DNA of 64,000 nucleotides from Metabacillus arenae (GCF_014773385.1 NZ_JACXAI010000019.1:57948-121947); one strand, 5' to 3'; shown: positions 50,638 through 60,095, numbered from the stretch's first letter. The notes: generated by a model from the sequence alone, not told the origin. Numbers and translations: made by a program.

Positions 50638-52071
50638 ATGGCAACAATAGCAGCAGATAAACAATATGGATTATATATAAATGGAAAATGGGAACAGACT
50701 GAAGAAATGATGGAAGTAATAAATAAATATAATCAAGAAGTAACAGCACATATCTCATCAGCCAAAAAAGAACATGTGGATGCAGCTGTTCAAGGTGCAA
50801 AAGAAGCACTTAAGAGCCCGTTTCCGCCATATGCCCGCTATGAGGTATTGATGAAAGCCGCTCAGTTATTAGTTGACCGTTGTGAGGAATTTGCACAAGT
50901 GCTTGCTCTGGAAGTGGGGAAACCAATTCGCGAGTCTAGAGGAGAAATTGAACGCGCTGCCCAAACATTGGTCATTTCAGCTGAAGAAGCTAAACGTATT
51001 CATGGAGAAGGGGTTCCAGTAGAGGCGGCACAAGGTTCTGAAAACCGAATGGCTTTTACAATTCGTGTGCCAGTTGGAGTTATTGCTGCCATTACACCAT
51101 TTAATGTACCAGTTAATCTAGTTTGCCATAAAATTGGTCCGGCCTTAGCAGCTGGAAACAGTGTTGTATTAAAACCTGCAGAAGTGACACCAATTTGTGC
51201 ACTAATGTTAGCGGACTTATTTGAAGAAGCTGGTCTTCCAAAAGGTCGCCTGCAAGTATTAACAGGAGACGGTGCTAAAATCGGTGAATGGCTGTTAGAA
51301 AACAAGGATGTAAATATGTTTACATTTACTGGAAGTCCTCTTGTTGGTGAATATATCCGTTCGAAAGCAGGATTGCGTAAAGTGGCATTGGAGCTGGGAA
51401 ACAACTCAGCAACAATTGTGCACAATGATGCAAATTTAGAACAAGCTGCATCTTTAATTTCTCAAAAAAGCTTCAATAATGCCGGCCAAGTTTGTATATC
51501 TGTACAGCGTGTTTATGTACAAGAAGAAGCTTTTGAATCGTTTATCGACTTATTGAAGAAAAAGACAGAAAAGCTTGTCATAGGTGATCCATCTGATGAA
51601 TCAACTGACATTGGTCCTATGATTCGCCTTCGTGAGGCAGAGCGTGTTGAAAGCTGGGTAAATGAAGCCGTTGAAGAGGGAGCTGTCATTGCATTAGGCG
51701 GTAAACGCAATGGTGCACTATATGAGCCTACTATTCTAACAAATGTAAATGACGATATGAAAGTGTGCCGCGAAGAGGTATTTGGTCCGGTGGTTTCAGT
51801 AGCGACATATAAAGAAATCGATGAAGTGATTGCGAAAGTAAATGATTCTGACTATGGTTTGCAGGCCGGCCTTTTCACAAATGATTTACAATTTGCGATG
51901 AAAGCAGCCCGTGAAATTGAGGTGGGCGGACTAATTGTAAATGACGCCTCTGCATATCGTGTCGATCACATGCCTTATGGCGGCGTGAAAAACAGCGGCA
52001 ACGGCAAGGAAGGCCCGAAATACGCAATTGAGGAAATGACAGAAGAGCGTATCATTGTACTAAACTTATAA
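50638..52071 (+). CDS. sftD: Aldehyde dehydrogenase, probable sulfolactaldehyde dehydrogenase
   Basis: 477-residue NAD(P)-dependent aldehyde dehydrogenase. The cofactor segment FTGSPLVGEYI, the catalytic Glu in LELGNNSATIV and the nucleophile Cys286 in NAGQVCIS are intact; EVFGPVVS follows. In the SFT pathway sulfolactaldehyde is oxidised to sulfolactate by this family, which fits its place in the cluster. ATG 50638 is 8 bases after AAGGAG. Substrate assignment is by context; closely related enzymes oxidise lactaldehyde or glyceraldehyde derivatives. Confidence 0.85.
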   Translation: MATIAADKQYGLYINGKWEQTEEMMEVINKYNQEVTAHISSAKKEHVDAAVQGAKEALKSPFPPYARYEVLMKAAQLLVDRCEEFAQVLALEVGKPIRESRGEIERAAQTLVISAEEAKRIHGEGVPVEAAQGSENRMAFTIRVPVGVIAAITPFNVPVNLVCHKIGPALAAGNSVVLKPAEVTPICALMLADLFEEAGLPKGRLQVLTGDGAKIGEWLLENKDVNMFTFTGSPLVGEYIRSKAGLRKVALELGNNSATIVHNDANLEQAASLISQKSFNNAGQVCISVQRVYVQEEAFESFIDLLKKKTEKLVIGDPSDESTDIGPMIRLREAERVESWVNEAVEEGAVIALGGKRNGALYEPTILTNVNDDMKVCREEVFGPVVSVATYKEIDEVIAKVNDSDYGLQAGLFTNDLQFAMKAAREIEVGGLIVNDASAYRVDHMPYGGVKNSGNGKEGPKYAIEEMTEERIIVLNL

Positions 52072-52109
52072 AAAGGAAAAACATATTTTTCAGCAATGAA
52101 GGTGAACCA

Positions 52110-53012
52110 GTGGATTTCTTACTTATCCTTATACCAATTTTCGGCATATTCGCTCTCGGTTTTATTGGTCAAAAAAAGATAGGATTCGATACTAAGACGA
52201 TCTCAACAATGGCTCTTTATTTAATGTCACCTGTTTTAGTATTCAGGACTTTTTATACAACCAAATTTGATTTGACCTATTTATATATGACACTTTATAC
52301 ATTTGCCCTTTGTTTTTCTTTAATAGTGGTTGTATATTTTATTGCATTTATACGTAGATACACTGTTAAAGAAACATGCGGAATGATATTAGCATCCTCC
52401 TTTATGAATAATGGAAATTACGGGACTCCAGTCGTACTACTGTTATTTGGGGCAGCAGGTCTCGATTATGCGATTGTATTAATGGTCATTCAACAGCTCG
52501 TCATGTGTACAGTAGGTGTCTATTACGCAGCAAAAGGAAGCCCTGGAGGAAATGGGGTGCGTTCTGCCATTCGGGCGGTTCAGCGCATGCCGATGGTTTA
52601 TGGAGCAGCTCTTGGATCCATGCTTCAAGCCTTTCATGTCCATTTGGGAAACTCTATGACTCAAGCGGTTGACATGGTAGCTGATGCTGCTATTCCAACA
52701 GTTATGATCGTACTAGGTATGCAGCTTGCTAAAATTTCAATAAAAAAAATAGAAAGAGAAAAAGTCTCTTTATCTCTTATTACGAAATTAGCGGTATCAC
52801 CAGCTATTGCATATATCCTTACTTTGTTTTTACCAGTTGACGAAATGGTAAAGCAAATCATGATCATTATGGCCGCTATGCCTTCAGCAGCGAATACGAC
52901 CATGTACGCCTTGCAATTTAATACCGAACCAGAATTTGTCTCGAGTGCGACACTCATTAGTACCACTCTTAGTTTAGCTACTCTACCTGTCATTTTTATG
53001 ATTGTTTTATAA
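52110..53012 (+). CDS. AEC-family permease, candidate sulfolactate exporter
   Basis: 300-residue auxin-efflux-carrier-type membrane protein with about ten helices in two inverted halves. NNGNYGTPVVLLLFG is the discontinuous-helix motif of the first half, MPSAANTTMYALQFN of the second. Start GTG 52110 follows GAAGGTGA. As the last gene behind the sulfolactaldehyde dehydrogenase it is a good candidate for export of the end product sulfolactate, which these bacteria excrete. Other AEC proteins carry malate or malonate, which are similar small anions. Function is inferred. Confidence 0.8.
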   Translation: MDFLLILIPIFGIFALGFIGQKKIGFDTKTISTMALYLMSPVLVFRTFYTTKFDLTYLYMTLYTFALCFSLIVVVYFIAFIRRYTVKETCGMILASSFMNNGNYGTPVVLLLFGAAGLDYAIVLMVIQQLVMCTVGVYYAAKGSPGGNGVRSAIRAVQRMPMVYGAALGSMLQAFHVHLGNSMTQAVDMVADAAIPTVMIVLGMQLAKISIKKIEREKVSLSLITKLAVSPAIAYILTLFLPVDEMVKQIMIIMAAMPSAANTTMYALQFNTEPEFVSSATLISTTLSLATLPVIFMIVL

Positions 53013-53258
53013 AGGAGTAATTACAAGCTATCAAGGTTAGCCATAGTAATTTATTTCAGTTTACAGCTCTGTATGCAGAGGGATTGTAAAGAAACAAAAA
53101 CGTCCCAATAATTAAAAGGTTGAAGAATTAGAGTCAACTGTAGATGAGGAAGCATTCAAACAGAATAATATATGGCAGACTAAGTTTTATTTTAAGTAAT
53201 GTTAGCCAAAAATAAAAAATTTCATTAGGGTAATCCCTTCACACGGTTTGTGCCCAAC
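53013..53258. other. Gap after the sulfoquinovose cluster
   Basis: About 245 bases; AAAGGAG at 53012-53018 stands like an orphan ribosome site, but no coding frame follows. Confidence 0.4.
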
Positions 53259-53296
53259 AGTAAAAGAAATCAGCACTTTCGCTGATTTCTTTTACT
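53259..53296. terminator. Bidirectional terminator
   Basis: AGTAAAAGAAATCAGC and GCTGATTTCTTTTACT form a perfect 16-bp stem with a six-base loop. It serves the minus-strand gene ending at 53316 and possibly the cluster from the left. Confidence 0.75.
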
Positions 53297-53315
53297 CCCA
53301 CTTTCAGAATGCCGG

Positions 53316-53606
53316 TTATTCTTCCAGCCTGATCATATGAATATCCTGATCAGCGATTCCCTTCACTTTTCCTCCCACTTGAAAAACGGCTGTTTCCCCA
53401 GCACTCACTTCTACCTTTAGTGGATCCGTAACGATCCAATCCATTTTGTTCTGAAGGGTGTGAGTTCCTGCTGGTACTTCAAGCACCAGCTCTTTACCCC
53501 GGGGTAGCTTCCCGGCAAGCTCCTCATTTAACAATATTTCATAGCTGCGGAACATACCATAAAGTTCCTTTTTCCTCACCACTTTTATGTATCCTGTTTC
53601 TGCCAT
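53316..53606 (-). CDS. Small beta-sandwich protein of unknown function
   Basis: 96-residue soluble protein, single gene, with GGGGAGA 5-6 bases before ATG. Alternating strands and a LEVPAGTHTLQ turn resemble PEGA-like beta-sandwich domains (the pattern V-PAG-H-L). No signal peptide or membrane helix. I do not know its function; it may be a carbohydrate- or protein-binding module. Confidence 0.72.
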   Translation of the reverse strand: MAETGYIKVVRKKELYGMFRSYEILLNEELAGKLPRGKELVLEVPAGTHTLQNKMDWIVTDPLKVEVSAGETAVFQVGGKVKGIADQDIHMIRLEE

Positions 53607-53861
53607 TATATCTCCCCTTTCTCCTATTTTAATAGTATCCCAACAGAAGCTGTCCCATCAAGGAACAATGTCTGGATCAAGTACCGGGGCTTACACAAAC
53701 TTATTTTCTATTAAAGACTCTATGTAGGGGATATAATTAAGTGTTCATTCACAGCCTTCTAATCCAATTACAGGTTAAAGTCTGTCATTCCGACGAATAA
53801 CAGCCAAAACTGATTTGCAATTCTAGGCCATTTATTTTTGTTATTCACAATTTGTCCACAA

Positions 53862-53962
53862 TTACGTGCAATTATTTTTAAAACCTTCGCAATTAACTTG
53901 GAAAGTCTAGCAATTAATCTTGAAACTCTCGCAATTATTTATAAAACTCTAGCAATTCCTTT
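53862..53962. repeat. 21-bp intergenic tandem repeat, five units
   Basis: GCAATT occurs at 53868, 53889, 53910, 53931 and 53952, exactly 21 bases apart, each followed by T/A-rich bases and preceded by AAACTCT-like sequence in later units. It lies between two minus-strand genes. The period equals that of the repeat at 56357. Confidence 0.75.
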
Positions 53963-54059
53963 GTTTGGAGTTCTATTCGATGCTTCATTGTATATACAGA
54001 TTACCTGAAGTTGGCCGTAATATTTGACCCTTCCAGCGATATAGGTTTTCTCCAGTAGC

Positions 54060-54446
54060 TTACTCTGCATGCTCTTCGCAAACCATTAAAACATGCCCAT
54101 TTAGATCTTTAAAATTAATAAAGGAAACCTTGTTATCCCGGTAAATCTCTCCATAATCGTCTTTTACGATCTCTACATTTAATTCTTGGAGCTCCTTGTA
54201 TGCTTCGTCAATGCTGTCTGTTGAAAACATAAACAATTCATGCGGAGAGGGTGTCACTTCACCAGCATTATGGCTGTCCAGTAATATATTTGTTCCATTT
54301 GTCAGAGGGATTACATAGATATTTCCGAAATCATTTTCTTTTTCATATTCAAAATGCAAAAGCTTGGAATACCATTGAATCGCTAGATCCATGTCTGAAA
54401 CTTTAATAAAGACACTTTTAATGATCGGTTGAATCGAAATGGCCAT
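54060..54446 (-). CDS. VOC superfamily (glyoxalase-like) protein
   Basis: 128-residue vicinal-oxygen-chelate protein. The two beta-alpha-beta-beta-beta modules are visible: VFIKVSDMDLAIQWYSKLL at the N-terminus and HELFMFSTDSIDEAYKEL then KDLNGHVLMVCE at the C-terminus. AAAGGAG lies before two adjacent ATGs (54449 and 54446); I use the second. The role could be drug resistance or an isomerase/lyase; the metal ligands are incomplete, so a binding role is possible. Confidence 0.85.
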   Translation of the reverse strand: MAISIQPIIKSVFIKVSDMDLAIQWYSKLLHFEYEKENDFGNIYVIPLTNGTNILLDSHNAGEVTPSPHELFMFSTDSIDEAYKELQELNVEIVKDDYGEIYRDNKVSFINFKDLNGHVLMVCEEHAE

Positions 54447-54501
54447 CATTTTTCTCCTTTTCAAATCAGATAACTAGTTAATTCTGTTAAATAATAAAAA
54501 A

Positions 54502-54523
54502 TCCTCCTTATATGTAAGGAGGA
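54502..54523 (-). terminator. Terminator of ctaB
   Basis: TCCTCCTTA and TAAGGAGGA form a 9-bp stem; on the minus strand a TTTTTTATT run follows. It lies 5 bases after the ctaB stop. Confidence 0.85.
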
Positions 54524-54527
54524 CGAG

Positions 54528-55445
54528 CTATTCAATAAATGAAACGAGAATCAACAAGGAAAATAGAATAGTTAAATGGTTAAGAGAGAATACAAACATC
54601 ATCGTTGCCCATTTGTAATCTTCCATTTTACGAAATCCGATAATTCCAATTACCATCCATGCAAGTGTAAGGCCGAGCATCGTGAAAACGACTACTTTGC
54701 TGAATGGTAAAAATAAGAACGATGAAGCTGATAACATCACTAAGTAGACAATTGTTTGCACTTTTGTGCGATGGGTGCCTTTCACGACAGGCAGCATTGG
54801 TACGCCTGCATTCCGGTAGTCATCAAGTCTTCTAATAGCAATTGCATAAAAGTGCGGCGGCTGCCATAAAAACATTAAAACAAACAATCCGATGGAAACG
54901 GGATGGATTATCTCAGGTGAAATCGCCACCCAGCCAATGAGTGGAGCAATTGCCCCAGAGAAGCTTCCTACTTCTGTATTATAGATTGTTTTTCTCTTCG
55001 TCCACATCGTGTAGGGAAACAAATAGAGGAAGCTCCCTAAAAGTCCAACGAAGGCTGTTAAGCTGGAAATGAAGAACAGACAAACCAATCCTAATATGGA
55101 TAGTACAATTCCCAGCCATAAGGCAAACTTTGGATTGACTGCCCCTGTAACAGTCGGCCGCTCCATTGTTCTTTTCATAATCGCATCAATATCTCGATCA
55201 TAGTAATTGTTAATAGCGCCGACTCCGCCAACAACGAGCGCTGTTCCGGCTAAAGCCAAAAGGACAACCAAAATATTGTCAACGAAACTCACGTTATTTA
55301 TGGAAAGGGCTACAGAAAGTCCGGCAAACATGCCTAAAAGATTTGATTTAACAATCCCATCTTTTATTATGGCTTTTAATATGTTCCATGAAAAATAAGC
55401 TTTAATAGGAAGAGAATCCTGTGCAACAGCTTCAGTACTTTTCAT
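54528..55445 (-). CDS. ctaB: Heme O synthase (protoheme IX farnesyltransferase)
   Basis: 305-residue polytopic UbiA-family prenyltransferase that adds a farnesyl group to heme b. The first Asp-rich motif NNYYDRDIDAIMKRTMERP is complete, and the second (RLDDYRNAGVPMLPV) carries the other Mg2+-binding Asp residues. About eight helices. The ATG has AAAGGAG 8 bases upstream. It stands alone rather than in a ctaABCDEF cluster, so it could be the second isozyme, called ctaO in B. subtilis. Product feeds cytochrome aa3/caa3 oxidase assembly. Confidence 0.93.
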   Translation of the reverse strand: MKSTEAVAQDSLPIKAYFSWNILKAIIKDGIVKSNLLGMFAGLSVALSINNVSFVDNILVVLLALAGTALVVGGVGAINNYYDRDIDAIMKRTMERPTVTGAVNPKFALWLGIVLSILGLVCLFFISSLTAFVGLLGSFLYLFPYTMWTKRKTIYNTEVGSFSGAIAPLIGWVAISPEIIHPVSIGLFVLMFLWQPPHFYAIAIRRLDDYRNAGVPMLPVVKGTHRTKVQTIVYLVMLSASSFLFLPFSKVVVFTMLGLTLAWMVIGIIGFRKMEDYKWATMMFVFSLNHLTILFSLLILVSFIE

Positions 55446-55820
55446 TTCGATTCTCCTTTACATCTCAATCTGTTTCATCAACCTAAACAATTATACCCTA
55501 TTTTAACAGCAAATTGTCTTAGAAAAGAATTGAAACACGGTTTAGACATAAAGATGTCGAATCTTTGTGAACATTTTCTATACATTTTTTGTTTTTTCAG
55601 TTTATTTATCAATGGAGGATTGGTGGAACAAGATGATTTGCCAAGTTACTAGAGGGGGGCATGTGCGTGCTTCTTTTCTATTCTATCTAGAAGCAAAGAA
55701 AATAATATCCAAAAAAAGTTACTCACCTGTTAGATAAATCGCAGGAAAACATTGGTGAATAGTAGAACATAATGAATGACTAAATTTTAATCAATCCTGA
55801 AACCGAAAGGAGAAACGAAA
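55446..55820. other. Gap between ctaB and the second VOC gene
   Basis: About 370 bases; promoters of both divergent genes must lie here, but I see no further gene or strong structure. Confidence 0.45.
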
Positions 55821-56285
55821 TTGAGCGAACGTATAGAGGAGGTTCATACAAAAAAGAAAGGGAAATTCGGACAAACGATTCAAGTCCGTTTAGTCTCCGA
55901 CATTAAAAAATCACAGGAATACTACCGTGATGTCCTCGGATGTGAGGTAGACAACTGGGGACACGCAGAACGAGACGGAATGATTATTATTTTGCAGCAG
56001 GCGAACTCCCCTGATGATGTGCGGCCAAATGCCTTATCAAAAAAGCGTTCAGATTATCCAACCGATTGGGAAGGTCCTGAGTACGGATGGGATACCTATA
56101 TACACGTTAGTTGGGATGACCTGGACCTCCTAGTCGAAGAAGTACGTGGAAATGGCGGAAATATTGCAGTCGAGCCGTATACTGGGATGCATGGCCAATG
56201 GGAGTTTAAAAACACATGTATAAAGGATCCTGATGGATATAATATCGTATTAGGTTCGATGCGTGAATTGCGTTTACTTAGTTGA
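55821..56285 (+). CDS. VOC superfamily protein
   Basis: 154-residue glyoxalase/bleomycin-resistance-type protein. The paired modules are seen in VRLVSDIKKSQEYYRDVLGCEV and in TYIHVSWDDLDLLVEEVR then IKDPDGYNIVLG. Start TTG 55821 follows AAAGGAGAAA. Unlike the VOC gene at 54060 it stands alone on the plus strand. Substrate unknown; such proteins are often annotated as resistance or ring-cleavage enzymes without proof. Confidence 0.85.
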   Translation: MSERIEEVHTKKKGKFGQTIQVRLVSDIKKSQEYYRDVLGCEVDNWGHAERDGMIIILQQANSPDDVRPNALSKKRSDYPTDWEGPEYGWDTYIHVSWDDLDLLVEEVRGNGGNIAVEPYTGMHGQWEFKNTCIKDPDGYNIVLGSMRELRLLS

Positions 56286-56349
56286 AAAAGAAAAAAATTT
56301 GCATCATAACAGGAGTACTCTTTTATAAGCGATCAGACTTTCTAATAAC

Positions 56350-56640
56350 CTGAAACGGACAGTAACTGGGTAAAGCAGCTAATAAAGGGCTCTTCAAGCA
56401 AATAAATCTCAAATCCGGACAGAAAAATCACCGAATCGGACAGAAAATTTCAAGAATATGACAATAAACTTTGAGATGCGGACAGTAACTGAAGGAACCC
56501 GCTAATAAAGGGGACTTCAAGCAAATAAATTACAAATCCGGACAGAAAATTCACCGAAACGGACAGAAAATTTTAAGAATTGGACAATAAATATCTAGAT
56601 ACGGAGAGTAACAGGGGGAACACGCCAATAAACGTGGTTT
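56350..56640. repeat. Intergenic repeat with 21-bp units in a 123-bp higher-order period
   Basis: GGAC(A)-type cores occur at 56357, 56417, 56438, 56459, 56480, 56540, 56561, 56582 and 56603. Neighbouring units are 21 bases apart, and every core in the first block recurs 123 bases later in the second. CGGACAGAAAA is the best-preserved unit. No open frame spans it. It separates the VOC gene from the DinB gene. Confidence 0.8.
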
Positions 56641-56731
56641 AAGGCTAATTTTCTTTAAGTTAACAGGGCAACCTCGGGAATTGGCGTACAACCTCCCTAA
56701 TCTATAAATCTTCCAACAAGAGAAATAAAAA

Positions 56732-56753
56732 CAAGCATTCCGAAGAATGCTTG
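56732..56753 (-). terminator. Terminator of the DinB gene
   Basis: CAAGCATTC and GAATGCTTG form a 9-bp stem with a CGAA loop; on the minus strand TTTTTATTT follows. It lies 9 bases after the DinB stop. Confidence 0.85.
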
Positions 56754-56761
56754 CTGACTAA

Positions 56762-57259
56762 TTAAGAAATAGAAAGGGTTTTCTTAATTTCTTTTATTTG
56801 AATAAGATGTCTTTTTTCGTGATATCCAACACAATCAATCCATTGAGCAATGGACATTTCTCCAAACACTGGATGTTCTAATGTTTTTTCATGCAGGGAA
56901 TTTTGGTTTGGATAGTTTTCTACGAAGGAAGCTAATTCTTTTCTGGAAGTTTCAAGCTGTTCCAAGACGGCTTGCTTTTCCATGGATTCGTCTGTCGGTT
57001 TTAAGTAATCAGGAGCTTTTCTTTTTTTGGATCTGTCAACGGTAAGCTCTACCGGTTTGTCTTCGATCTTTTGATCCTTTGCTTCGGTGATTAATTCTTT
57101 CAAAGTCGTTAAAGTAAGCATTTCAGATTTGTACAGGTGGATAAGGACTTGATTTATGCTCCATTCTTCTGGAGCAGGCTTTTTGTTTAGCTGCTCATCA
57201 TTCAACTCCTTGACTTCATTTATTAGATCTCTTCTTACATCCTCAACAACATTTAACAT
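56762..57259 (-). CDS. DinB family protein
   Basis: 165-residue four-helix-bundle protein of the DinB/YfiT superfamily. The metal-binding His pattern is seen in INQVLIHLYKSE, and a second His pair in CVGYHEKRHLIQIKEI near the C-terminus. ATG 57259 follows GGAGGGA by 6 bases. It starts 11 bases after the acyl-CoA synthetase stop and is probably co-transcribed. Relatives are thiol-dependent transferases such as bacillithiol S-transferases; the exact role is unknown. Confidence 0.85.
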   Translation of the reverse strand: MLNVVEDVRRDLINEVKELNDEQLNKKPAPEEWSINQVLIHLYKSEMLTLTTLKELITEAKDQKIEDKPVELTVDRSKKRKAPDYLKPTDESMEKQAVLEQLETSRKELASFVENYPNQNSLHEKTLEHPVFGEMSIAQWIDCVGYHEKRHLIQIKEIKKTLSIS

Positions 57260-57270
57260 GTTAATCCCTC

Positions 57271-58896
57271 CTAGTTCACTTCCTGTGATATCCATTCTTT
57301 TGCTTGCTCACGTAATTTGTACTTTTGGATTTTTCCTGAAGCGGTCATCGGGTATTCGTCAACTAAGAAGACATATTCAGGAATCTTGTGAAAAGCAAGC
57401 TTTCCTTTGCAATATTCCCTGATTTCTTCCAAAGATAACGTATAGCCTTCCTTTATTTTGATACATGCAGCCGCTTTTTCGCCATATTTCTCATCAGGAA
57501 CCCCGATGACCTGTACATCTACGATAAGGTCATGACTGTATAGAAACTCTTCAATTTCTCTTGGATAAATATTTTCACCGCCGCGGATCATCATATCCTT
57601 TAGCCGGCCAGTGATTTGCACATATCCTTCCTCATCTATTGTAGCTAAATCTCCGGTATGCAGCCAGCCATCTGCATCAATGACCTGCTTAGTCGCTTCA
57701 GGCATTTTATAATAGCCTTTCATGACTAAATATCCTCTTGTACAGAGCTCACCTTGCTGGTTGGGAGCTGCTTCTTCACCTGTCAGCGGGTCAATGATTT
57801 TTACCTCTGCATGCGTGTGGGCTTTTCCTACTGTTTGGACACGGCGCTCAATCGAATCAGTTCTTGTCGTTTGCGTAATAACAGGAGAGGATTCCGTCTG
57901 TCCATAGGCAATCGTAATTTCAGTCATCCCCATAACATTTATCACTTTTTTCATGACTTCAATCGGACAAGGGGAACCTGCCATGATTCCTGTTCGAAGG
58001 GTGGTTAAATTGTAGCGGCTGAAATTTGGGTGATTTAATTCAGCAATAAACATAGTAGGGACTCCATGCAAGGCCGTACATTTTTCTTCCTCGACCGTTT
58101 GTAAAACTAATTCAGGATCAAATTCAATAATCGGCAGCATTGTTGCTCCGACAGATACACAAGCCATCGTACTTAATACACAGCCGAAACAGTGAAAAAA
58201 AGGAACAGGGATACATAAACGATCTTGATTCGATAGATTCATAGCTTCGGCTACAAGGTAGCCATTATTGACAATATTGTGGTGTGTGAGCATTACGCCC
58301 TTTGGAAATCCCGTTGTTCCGGAAGTGTACTGCATATTTATCACATCATTATGGGATAATTCGTTCTCTCTGCCAGCTAGTTCTTCATCTGTCACTTCGC
58401 CTGAGAGCATAAGGAGCTCATTCCAGCTGTTCATACCAGCAGGAGCTTTGTCCTTGCCTATATAAATGAGATTCTTTAATTTTGGGAGTTTATCTTGGTG
58501 GGGAGCTTGAAAATTAGTAATTTGTTTTAAAGTGTCCACATAGGAAGTACCTTTAAATCCATCAATTAAAAAAAGGGTAGTAGAGTCTGATTGTTTTAAT
58601 AAATACTCAAGCTCATTCGCTTGGTAGCTTGTATTTACTGTGACAAGAACGGCTCCAATCCGGGCAGTGGCAAATTGCAAAAGCAGCCATTCGGGTACAT
58701 TTGATGCCCATATCGCGACATTCCCTCCTTTTTTGATGCCAAGCTTCATTAAAGCTTTTGCGAGTCTAGTCGATTCATCGTAAAATTGCTTATAGGTGAG
58801 ACGGATATTTTCTTTTGAATACACGACGGCTTCTTGCTGACCATATTTTTGGGCTGTTTCTTTTAAAAGAGTACCAATGGTAAGTGATTTTAGCAT
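57271..58896 (-). CDS. Acyl-CoA synthetase, AMP-binding family
   Basis: 541-residue adenylate-forming enzyme. The P-loop-like motif [11 protein letters not shown], the YGQTESSP motif, the [10 protein letters not shown] segment and the catalytic Lys in [14 protein letters not shown] are all intact. It activates a carboxylic acid, most likely a medium- or long-chain fatty acid, to the acyl-CoA. ATG 58896 is chosen because AAGGAGG lies 5 bases upstream; extension to 58944 lacks a site. Forms an operon with the DinB gene. Confidence 0.92.
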   Translation of the reverse strand: MLKSLTIGTLLKETAQKYGQQEAVVYSKENIRLTYKQFYDESTRLAKALMKLGIKKGGNVAIWASNVPEWLLLQFATARIGAVLVTVNTSYQANELEYLLKQSDSTTLFLIDGFKGTSYVDTLKQITNFQAPHQDKLPKLKNLIYIGKDKAPAGMNSWNELLMLSGEVTDEELAGRENELSHNDVINMQYTSGTTGFPKGVMLTHHNIVNNGYLVAEAMNLSNQDRLCIPVPFFHCFGCVLSTMACVSVGATMLPIIEFDPELVLQTVEEEKCTALHGVPTMFIAELNHPNFSRYNLTTLRTGIMAGSPCPIEVMKKVINVMGMTEITIAYGQTESSPVITQTTRTDSIERRVQTVGKAHTHAEVKIIDPLTGEEAAPNQQGELCTRGYLVMKGYYKMPEATKQVIDADGWLHTGDLATIDEEGYVQITGRLKDMMIRGGENIYPREIEEFLYSHDLIVDVQVIGVPDEKYGEKAAACIKIKEGYTLSLEEIREYCKGKLAFHKIPEYVFLVDEYPMTASGKIQKYKLREQAKEWISQEVN

Positions 58897-59038
58897 AAGA
58901 ACCTCCTTAAGAGACAAAATGTTCACGCTTACATTATAAAACACAATTTAAGAAAACTTAATAAAATTTCTTTCTGCAATTTTAGATAATAGAATAGAAG
59001 ACAAGTATAATTTTTGTTGCTGAGAGGAGTGAAAGAGG

Positions 59039-59941
59039 ATGAAGTCTAAACACACTTATCCATATATTGCCCTAACAATAGGGGTAATTGCTGTTTCTAC
59101 CTCTGCCATTCTAGTAAAACTGATTACAGCACCAGCTGCTGTCATCGCCTTTTATCGAATGCTATTTTCGACATTGCTGATTGCTCCTTTTTTCATTTGG
59201 CATTCCTTATCAGAATTGAAAAGAATGACGAAAAAAGATTGGATGTACTCGACGATTGCCGGAATTTTCTTAGCTTTTCATTTTATCCTTTGGTTCGAAT
59301 CATTAAATTTCACATCAGTTGCCAGCTCAGTAGTGCTGGTAACACTGCAGCCTTTGTTTGCTTTTATTGGAACGTTTTTGTTTTTTAAGGAAAAAGTATC
59401 GCGGTTCGCTCTTTTTTCTGTGCTGACTGCCATCGCAGGCAGTGTCATTATTAGCTGGGGAGATTTTAAAGTAAGCGGGTTAGCCTTATATGGAGATTTA
59501 TTAGCCCTTATAGCTTGTGCGATGGTAACAGCCTACCTTCTCTTTGGTCAAGGTGTAAGGAAAAGGCATTCTTTAACCTTGTATACGTTTATTGTGTATG
59601 GGATATGCACAGTGACTTTATTTATTTACTGCTTATTCTTAAACATGCCGTTAACAGCTTACCCCGCGGGCGACTGGGTTTACTTTCTATTATTAGCGCT
59701 CGTGCCAACGTTGCTGGGTCATTCGTTATTTAATTGGTCAGTAAAATGGATTAGTACAAATTTGATTAGTGTAGCGATTTTATTTGAACCGGTCGGAGCC
59801 ATTATTCTAGCTTACTTTATCCTCGGTGAGATCGTCATGTGGACCCAGGTACTTGGCGGGATTGTCATTATTTTTGGAATCATGTGTTACCTTTTTGAAA
59901 AAAAGCTTCTTAACCAAAATACCATCACTCAAACTCATTAG
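59039..59941 (+). CDS. EamA/DMT family transporter
   Basis: 300-residue drug/metabolite transporter with ten helices in two EamA repeats (FYRMLFSTLLIAPFF in the first, EPVGAIILAYFILGE in the second). GAGAGGAG lies 10 bases before ATG. Single gene, divergent from the acyl-CoA synthetase. Substrate unknown; family members export amino acids or metabolites. Confidence 0.9.
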   Translation: MKSKHTYPYIALTIGVIAVSTSAILVKLITAPAAVIAFYRMLFSTLLIAPFFIWHSLSELKRMTKKDWMYSTIAGIFLAFHFILWFESLNFTSVASSVVLVTLQPLFAFIGTFLFFKEKVSRFALFSVLTAIAGSVIISWGDFKVSGLALYGDLLALIACAMVTAYLLFGQGVRKRHSLTLYTFIVYGICTVTLFIYCLFLNMPLTAYPAGDWVYFLLLALVPTLLGHSLFNWSVKWISTNLISVAILFEPVGAIILAYFILGEIVMWTQVLGGIVIIFGIMCYLFEKKLLNQNTITQTH

Positions 59942-59970
59942 TACCTATTTTTATAGGTCCCTTTTTTTTC
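59942..59970 (+). terminator. Weak terminator after the EamA gene
   Basis: ACCTAT and ATAGGT form a six-bp stem around TTTTT, followed by CCCTTTTTTTTC. Confidence 0.55.
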
Positions 59971-59977
59971 TAAAAAA

Positions 59978-60004
59978 TGAAACTTTTTCCCCGTTCTGTT
60001 CGTA
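59978..60004 (+). promoter_or_regulatory. SigW promoter of yuaF-floT
   Basis: TGAAAC at 59978 and CGTA at 60001 are separated by 17 bases starting with a T-run, matching the ECF sigma-W consensus. The homologous B. subtilis operon is SigW-controlled, a cell-envelope stress regulon. Confidence 0.85.
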
Positions 60005-60095
60005 ATACTAATAGGAAGAAAATAATTGAATTGTATTTTTATAGAAAGGAGGTTCCTAGACAAGAAAGGTCAGCAATTGAAAGGGGTGGATGTAT

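Noticed and set aside
53862..56640. CRISPR array
   Set aside because: Units are 21 nt with no repeat/spacer alternation, and no cas genes are near.
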